Positions 20,246-23,455 of a DNA stretch of 23,455 nt are shown here, in pieces. The position numbers and the translations under genes were made by a program. Origin of the DNA: a virus; IMG/VR virus record IMGVR_UViG_3300009157_000046, positions 1-23,455 of that record; one strand, 5' to 3'. The notes beneath the pieces were generated by a model. That model saw only the letters and a program-made list of their open reading frames with translations, did not search any database and was not told where the DNA came from. Positions within the stretch are counted from its first letter, which is position 1, and every line of letters starts with the position of its first letter.

Positions 20246-20703
20246 CCCCCCTGCAGACGTTCGCCGCCGGAGCTCTCGTCGGCCTGACCCCCTGGCTCGT
20301 CCACCGCCTCGACCGGCACCTCCAGGAGCCGTGGAACGACTCCGGCCCCATCGAGCAGTGGTGGCGGACCCACACTTGGAAGCAGCGCCGCTGGGTCACC
20401 GATCTGCCCGAGAAGGCCGGGGGCCACCTCGTCGCCCGGCCGCCGCTCCGCCCGATCCTCGCCGCCCGCCGCTTCCGGGTCGAGTACGAGTGCCACTGCA
20501 TCCACGGGCCCGAGGTCGGCTGGGCCCCGTACAAGGTCGGCGAGTCATGGCACTGGACCCTCCGGGGCGCCGAGTTCAAGCGCCGCCATCGCCCGCCCAG
20601 GCGCACGTACATGCGGGCCGTCGGCCTCGGCTCCGGGCTGATGGTCACCAAGATCGACCGGCGCACCGCCTCAGGGTGGCTGCCCGTCAGCATCGACCCC
20701 TGA
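20242..20703 (+). CDS. Unknown protein with N-terminal hydrophobic segment, 153 residues
   Basis: ATGA-coupled. The start LQTFAAGALVGLTPWLVHRL is weakly hydrophobic and may be a membrane anchor or amphipathic helix. The rest is basic and rich in Trp and Arg (WWRTHTWKQRRWV, EFKRRHRPPRRTYMR), with C83 and C85 near the middle. It is the last gene before the tRNA-like element and terminase unit. Function unknown. Confidence 0.55.
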   Translation: MTPLQTFAAGALVGLTPWLVHRLDRHLQEPWNDSGPIEQWWRTHTWKQRRWVTDLPEKAGGHLVARPPLRPILAARRFRVEYECHCIHGPEVGWAPYKVGESWHWTLRGAEFKRRHRPPRRTYMRAVGLGSGLMVTKIDRRTASGWLPVSIDP

Positions 20704-20709
20704 CCGCCC

Positions 20710-20767
20710 GGGGGGCTCCGTCGGGAGACGGCTGATCAGCGGGGTTCGACTCCCCGGCCCTCCACCA
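20710..20767 (+). other. tRNA-3'-end-like element: T-arm, acceptor strand and CCA
   Basis: CGGGG-TTCGACT-CCCCG (20740-20756) is a perfect T-arm with a 7-base loop. GCCCTCC-A-CCA (20757-20767) reads as acceptor strand, discriminator and CCA. GGGGGGC (20710-20716) can pair with GCCCTCC with one G-U pair. Only 23 bases lie between, holding one hairpin (CCGTC, 20718-20722, with GACGG, 20727-20731). An anticodon arm is missing, so it is not a normal tRNA. It may be an attP core derived from a host tRNA or tmRNA gene, a tRNA remnant, or a tRNA-like RNA. Confidence 0.5.
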
Positions 20768-20771
20768 CGCA

Positions 20772-20786
20772 TAGGCTCCCCCCATG
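20772..20786 (+). promoter_or_regulatory. Candidate leaderless promoter of terminase small subunit
   Basis: TAGGCT (20772-20777) is identical to the P2 -10 box. It is followed by 6 bases (all C) and ATG at 20784. No Shine-Dalgarno sequence is present. No clear -35 at 17-18 bases is seen. Confidence 0.5.
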
Positions 20787-21422
20787 CCCAAGCGCACCGA
20801 CCCCCCCGACCCCGGAGGCCAACCCTCCCGCATCACCGAAGTAGTCCGCTTCCGGGAAGTCACCGACGCCGACGGCGTAACCAACCTCGTCCCATTCACC
20901 CTCGCCGACCAGATCGTAGAACGGGTCCGCACCGGCCTCGACCTCACCGACGCCGCCGCCTCCGCCAACCTCACCAAGCAGACCATCTGGAACTGGCGCC
21001 GCCGAGGAGCCCTCAACCGAGCCCTCGCCGCCCAAGGCAAGCCGTACGCCACCGCCGACGGCCCCGCCTACGTCCAGTTCGTTGACGCCCTGGAAAGAGC
21101 CGAGGCCGAGGCAGAGCTCGTCCGCCTCGCCATCATCCAACGGGCCGCCGAGGGCGGCTTCAAGACCACCCGGGAGACAGTCCGCTACGACGCCGCCGGG
21201 GACGTGCTGGAACGGACCGTGGTCACCGAGATAGCCCTGCCGCAGTGGACGGCAGCCGCCTGGTACCTGGAGCGCCGCCACGCCCGGAAGTACGGCCGCA
21301 AGTCCCAACTGGCGGCAGAGGCCCTGTCGGGCCTGCTGCACGCCCACGACGACGGAGCGGACGACGAGGTGCTCCGAGCGGAGGCCCTGATCGCCATGGC
21401 CGAGGAGTTCAGCGCCGAGTGA
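20784..21422 (+). CDS. terS: Terminase small subunit
   Basis: 212 residues. FTLADQIVERVRTGLDLTDAAASANLTKQTIWNWRRRG (about 38-74) is a homeodomain-like HTH as in phage small terminases; the ALERAEAEAELVRLAIIQRAAEGGFK helix is the oligomerisation part. The PQWTAAAWYLERRHARKYGRK segment is a recurrent small-terminase ending that links to the large subunit. It would recognise the packaging site and recruit the motor at 21662. The gene order small, one small gene, large is normal. The start is ATG 6 bases after a TAGGCT box. Confidence 0.8.
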   Translation: MPKRTDPPDPGGQPSRITEVVRFREVTDADGVTNLVPFTLADQIVERVRTGLDLTDAAASANLTKQTIWNWRRRGALNRALAAQGKPYATADGPAYVQFVDALERAEAEAELVRLAIIQRAAEGGFKTTRETVRYDAAGDVLERTVVTEIALPQWTAAAWYLERRHARKYGRKSQLAAEALSGLLHAHDDGADDEVLRAEALIAMAEEFSAE

Positions 21423-21652
21423 GCCTGCCGTGCACCTACGTGGACGGGGTGCCCGTCCTATTCGCCGTGCACGGTGAGGCCGACCACCCGGGCATGACGG
21501 AGGAGTGGCTGGCGCCCCTGGGCCGCCGGGTGCAGCACGCCCCGCCGTGGGAGGGCGAGTACCCGCTGACGGGCTGCCTGCTGCGCCTCTCCCTCGCCAA
21601 GCTCGCCGAGGTCGAGCACCTGTTCCCCGACTGGGCCCGGGGCGGCCCGTAG
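21419..21652 (+). CDS. Unknown small protein between the terminase genes, 77 residues
   Basis: GTG in the GTGA overlap with the small terminase. Sequence LPCTYVDGVPVLFAVHGEADHPGMTEEWLAPLGRRVQ is strand-rich, with a C-terminal helix LRLSLAKLAEVEHLFPDW. No motif is recognised. Small genes between terminase subunits are common in actinophages and may be packaging accessories; here this is positional inference. The TAG stop at 21650-21652 is also the start of the next -10-like box. Confidence 0.55.
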   Translation: MSLPCTYVDGVPVLFAVHGEADHPGMTEEWLAPLGRRVQHAPPWEGEYPLTGCLLRLSLAKLAEVEHLFPDWARGGP

Positions 21653-21664
21653 TCTGCGCTGGTG
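21627..21664 (+). promoter_or_regulatory. Candidate leaderless promoter of terminase large subunit
   Basis: CCGACT (21627-21632, GAC in the -35 register) lies 17 bases before TAGTCT (21650-21655), identical to the P5 -10 box. Six bases later is the GTG at 21662. No Shine-Dalgarno sequence is seen upstream of the GTG. Confidence 0.5.
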
Positions 21665-23395
21665 CCAGCCCGGGCCCCCCTGCCGAGTCGAGACAGCCTG
21701 CAGGAGCTCCTGGCGACCATCCACGCCATGAAGCCGTGGCGCCGGTCCCTGTTCCTCTCGTCGCTGCCCGACGAGGACAAGGCGCTGATCGAGCGGGCCT
21801 ACGCCCTCCACCAGCAGGCAGGCTGGCGGGCCCACCCGGCCGCCATGTGGGGCCACCTCGATGGGCGAGAGCAGTGGCGGCACACCGTGTACGTCAGCCA
21901 GGCGTTCGCCGCCGCCCTCATGGGCACAGGCCCGACCAAGCTGATCGAGAACATGCCGAGCCAGGTCGGCAAGACCACCGGCCTCATGGACGCCTCCCTC
22001 TGGGCGCTCGACTTCGACCCTCGCCTCCGGGTCATGTACGTCACCTACGACGTGAGCAAGGGCGAGGAGCTCGGGGGCGACTGCCGTGACCTCGCCGAGC
22101 AACACTCCGCCGACCTCCGCTTCCGCCTCCGCCGAGACCGGGGCCGCAAGGGCCAGTGGAAAACGGACCAGGGCGGAGGCATGTACTGCACCGGCATCAA
22201 CGGTGCGATCACCGGCTACCCGGCCGACGTGCTCCTGCTCGATGACCTGTTCAAGGGCTGGGAGACAGCCCACTCCGACACCCAGCGGGCCCACGCCTTC
22301 GGCATCTACCGCTCCCAGTGTCGGCTCCGCATCCAGTCAGAGCACACGCCGATCGTGCACGCCGGAACCCGCTGGCACGAGGAGGACGTCCACGGCCAGC
22401 TGCTCGCCCAGGCCGCCGCCGACCCCGACGCCGACCAGTGGACCCACATCAGGCTCCCCGCCATCGCTGAGGCCCCCGACCCCCTGGCCTCCGACCCGTC
22501 CCTCCGAGCCCCCGACCCGCTGGGCCGGGCCCCCGGGGAGCTTCTGGTGCCCGAGCGATTCTCGGCCGCCGAGGTCAAAGCTCGCCACGTCACCCTCGGC
22601 ACGTACCTGACCGCCGCCCTCGAGCAACAGCGCCCGGCCCCGGAGGAGGGCAACATCGTGAAGCGGGCCTGGTTCCGGCTGGAGGCCCAGCTGCCGGTGA
22701 AGGCCGACGAGTGGCTGTCCTCGTGGGACTTGAAGCTGAAGGACAAGGAGGAGGGCGACTTCGTGGTGGGCCAGGTGTGGGCCCGCACGGGGGCGGACAT
22801 GTGGCTGTGCGACCAGCTGCGAGGCAAGTGGGGGCAGGAAAAGACCATCCTCGCCATCGCCCTCATGCAGGTCCGCTGGCCTCAGGTGAACGCCCACCAC
22901 GTGGAGTGGGCTGGCAACGCCCCCGAGGTCATGGCCGCCCTCCGCAAGGCCGCCCCCGCCTACACCATCAACGATGACGACGCCGACGAGCTCGGGATGA
23001 CAGCCGACGAGCGAGAGCTCGTACAGGAGATTCGCCGGCACGGCCTCCCCGGTCTGCTCGGGAACCCGGTGAGGGGCGACAAGGCGGTGCGCCTCCGGGC
23101 GCAGGTGCCGTACATCGAAGCGGGGAACGTGCATGTGCTGGCGACGGCCTCGTGGCTGCCCGGGTACCTGGACGAGATGGCCGCCTTCCCGAACGGGGCG
23201 CACGCCGATCAGGTGGACTGCACCAGCCAGGCCCTGTTGAAGCTCGCCAAGGGCCCGGCCTCTGCGGGCATGCCGCCGTCGGGGCCGATCCCGGGCCGCC
23301 CGAGGAGCGGGCCCTCGTTGGCCGCTGCGCCCGGGAACGCCCGTGGTGGGACTCTGGGGGGCCCGGGGCGTCTCGGGGCCCGTCCGGTCAGGTAG
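21662..23395 (+). CDS. terL: Terminase large subunit (packaging ATPase-nuclease)
   Basis: 577 residues from GTG. The ATPase has an adapted Walker A NMPSQVGKTT (97-106), a Walker B VLLLDDLFK (190-198) and the coupling segment IVHAGTRWHEEDV (231-243, the GTRW motif of terminases). The nuclease domain begins with SWDLKLKDKEEGDFVVGQVW (354-373), where D356 is a catalytic acid; the AHADQVDCTSQALLKL segment near the C-terminus supplies a further acidic residue. The protein ends in a Gly/Pro/Arg-rich disordered tail. It cuts concatemers and pumps DNA into the head. The start was chosen because of the -10-like box 6 bases upstream; there is no better-placed ATG with a ribosome site. Confidence 0.9.
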   Translation: MPARAPLPSRDSLQELLATIHAMKPWRRSLFLSSLPDEDKALIERAYALHQQAGWRAHPAAMWGHLDGREQWRHTVYVSQAFAAALMGTGPTKLIENMPSQVGKTTGLMDASLWALDFDPRLRVMYVTYDVSKGEELGGDCRDLAEQHSADLRFRLRRDRGRKGQWKTDQGGGMYCTGINGAITGYPADVLLLDDLFKGWETAHSDTQRAHAFGIYRSQCRLRIQSEHTPIVHAGTRWHEEDVHGQLLAQAAADPDADQWTHIRLPAIAEAPDPLASDPSLRAPDPLGRAPGELLVPERFSAAEVKARHVTLGTYLTAALEQQRPAPEEGNIVKRAWFRLEAQLPVKADEWLSSWDLKLKDKEEGDFVVGQVWARTGADMWLCDQLRGKWGQEKTILAIALMQVRWPQVNAHHVEWAGNAPEVMAALRKAAPAYTINDDDADELGMTADERELVQEIRRHGLPGLLGNPVRGDKAVRLRAQVPYIEAGNVHVLATASWLPGYLDEMAAFPNGAHADQVDCTSQALLKLAKGPASAGMPPSGPIPGRPRSGPSLAAAPGNARGGTLGGPGRLGARPVR

Positions 23396-23455
23396 CCGCC
23401 GTCCAGAGGCCCCAGGCCAACAGGCCGACGGCCAGCCAGGCGAGGCCGACCACGA
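23388..23455 (-). CDS. 3' end of a minus-strand membrane protein (partial)
   Basis: Read on the minus strand, the frame entering from the right edge gives VVGLAWLAVGLLAWGLWTAA and ends in T and TGA (23388-23390 on the plus strand). The segment is a clean hydrophobic helix, as in a small membrane protein. It overlaps the terminase 3' end by 8 bases in convergent orientation. With only 21 residues visible, it may also be a chance open frame in GC-rich DNA. Confidence 0.35.
   Translation of the reverse strand, partial: VVGLAWLAVGLLAWGLWTAAT

Noticed and set aside
20674-20767. Full-length tRNA ending in CCA at 20767
   Set aside because: No D-arm or anticodon arm can be drawn, and the alternative 5' strand at 20674 mismatches the acceptor. 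Only the T-arm, acceptor and one hairpin are supported.
1-23455. Integrase, transposase or insertion sequence
   Set aside because: No tyrosine or serine recombinase motif, no DDE transposase and no terminal inverted repeats were seen. The IstB-like gene pairs with an initiator, not a transposase.

Overview
The window is a very GC-rich (about 70% by eye) piece of a tailed-phage genome, almost certainly from a phage or prophage of a high-GC Gram-positive (actinobacterial) host. Supporting signs are the terminase pair, phage-type recombination and replication genes, an LPXTG-type cell-wall sorting signal, TAnnnT -10 boxes, GTG starts and several starts that look leaderless. About 50 genes are packed on the plus strand, most joined by 4-base ATGA/GTGA overlaps. 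I found no integrase, lysis, capsid, tail or DNA polymerase gene, and no MTase or thymidylate synthase homologue.

Layout: 1-42 is the tail of an upstream gene. 105-3835 carries recombination and replication genes: a Gam-like protein, a RecA/Sak4-like ATPase, an O/DnaD-like initiator and a DnaC-like loader. 3825-6405 holds small zinc-binding proteins, an HNH nuclease and a VRR-NUC nuclease. 6402-6713 is a small HTH protein. 6790-10286 holds small unknown genes and an SF2 helicase. 10296-14560 is the most interesting block: a ParB-like protein, a TET/JBP-type 2-oxoglutarate dioxygenase, an alpha-glutamyl/putrescinyl-thymine pyrophosphorylase-like (amino acid:DNA transferase) protein, a second 2OG dioxygenase of Asp/Asn-hydroxylase type, and a P-loop kinase resembling 5-hydroxymethyluracil DNA kinases. 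Together they look like a post-replicative DNA base hypermodification pathway. 14624-17658 holds a DUF932 protein, an LPXTG-like surface protein and small membrane proteins. 17678-20703 holds more small genes. 20784-23395 holds small and large terminase subunits. A minus-strand membrane-protein tail probably enters at the right edge.

Regulation: five promoters share one architecture. Each has a TAGACC-like -35, a 17-18 base spacer containing the palindrome CTAACCC(G)KGTTAG, and a TAGnnT -10 that overlaps the palindrome. They precede the recombination/replication, helicase, DUF932/LPXTG and two small-gene blocks, so one repressor or activator probably controls a dispersed regulon. The modification cassette and both terminase genes lack this operator. 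They instead show a TAnnnT box exactly 6 bases before the start codon and no Shine-Dalgarno sequence, which suggests leaderless transcripts and a different control class.

All family assignments come from reading motifs by eye. No database search was run.
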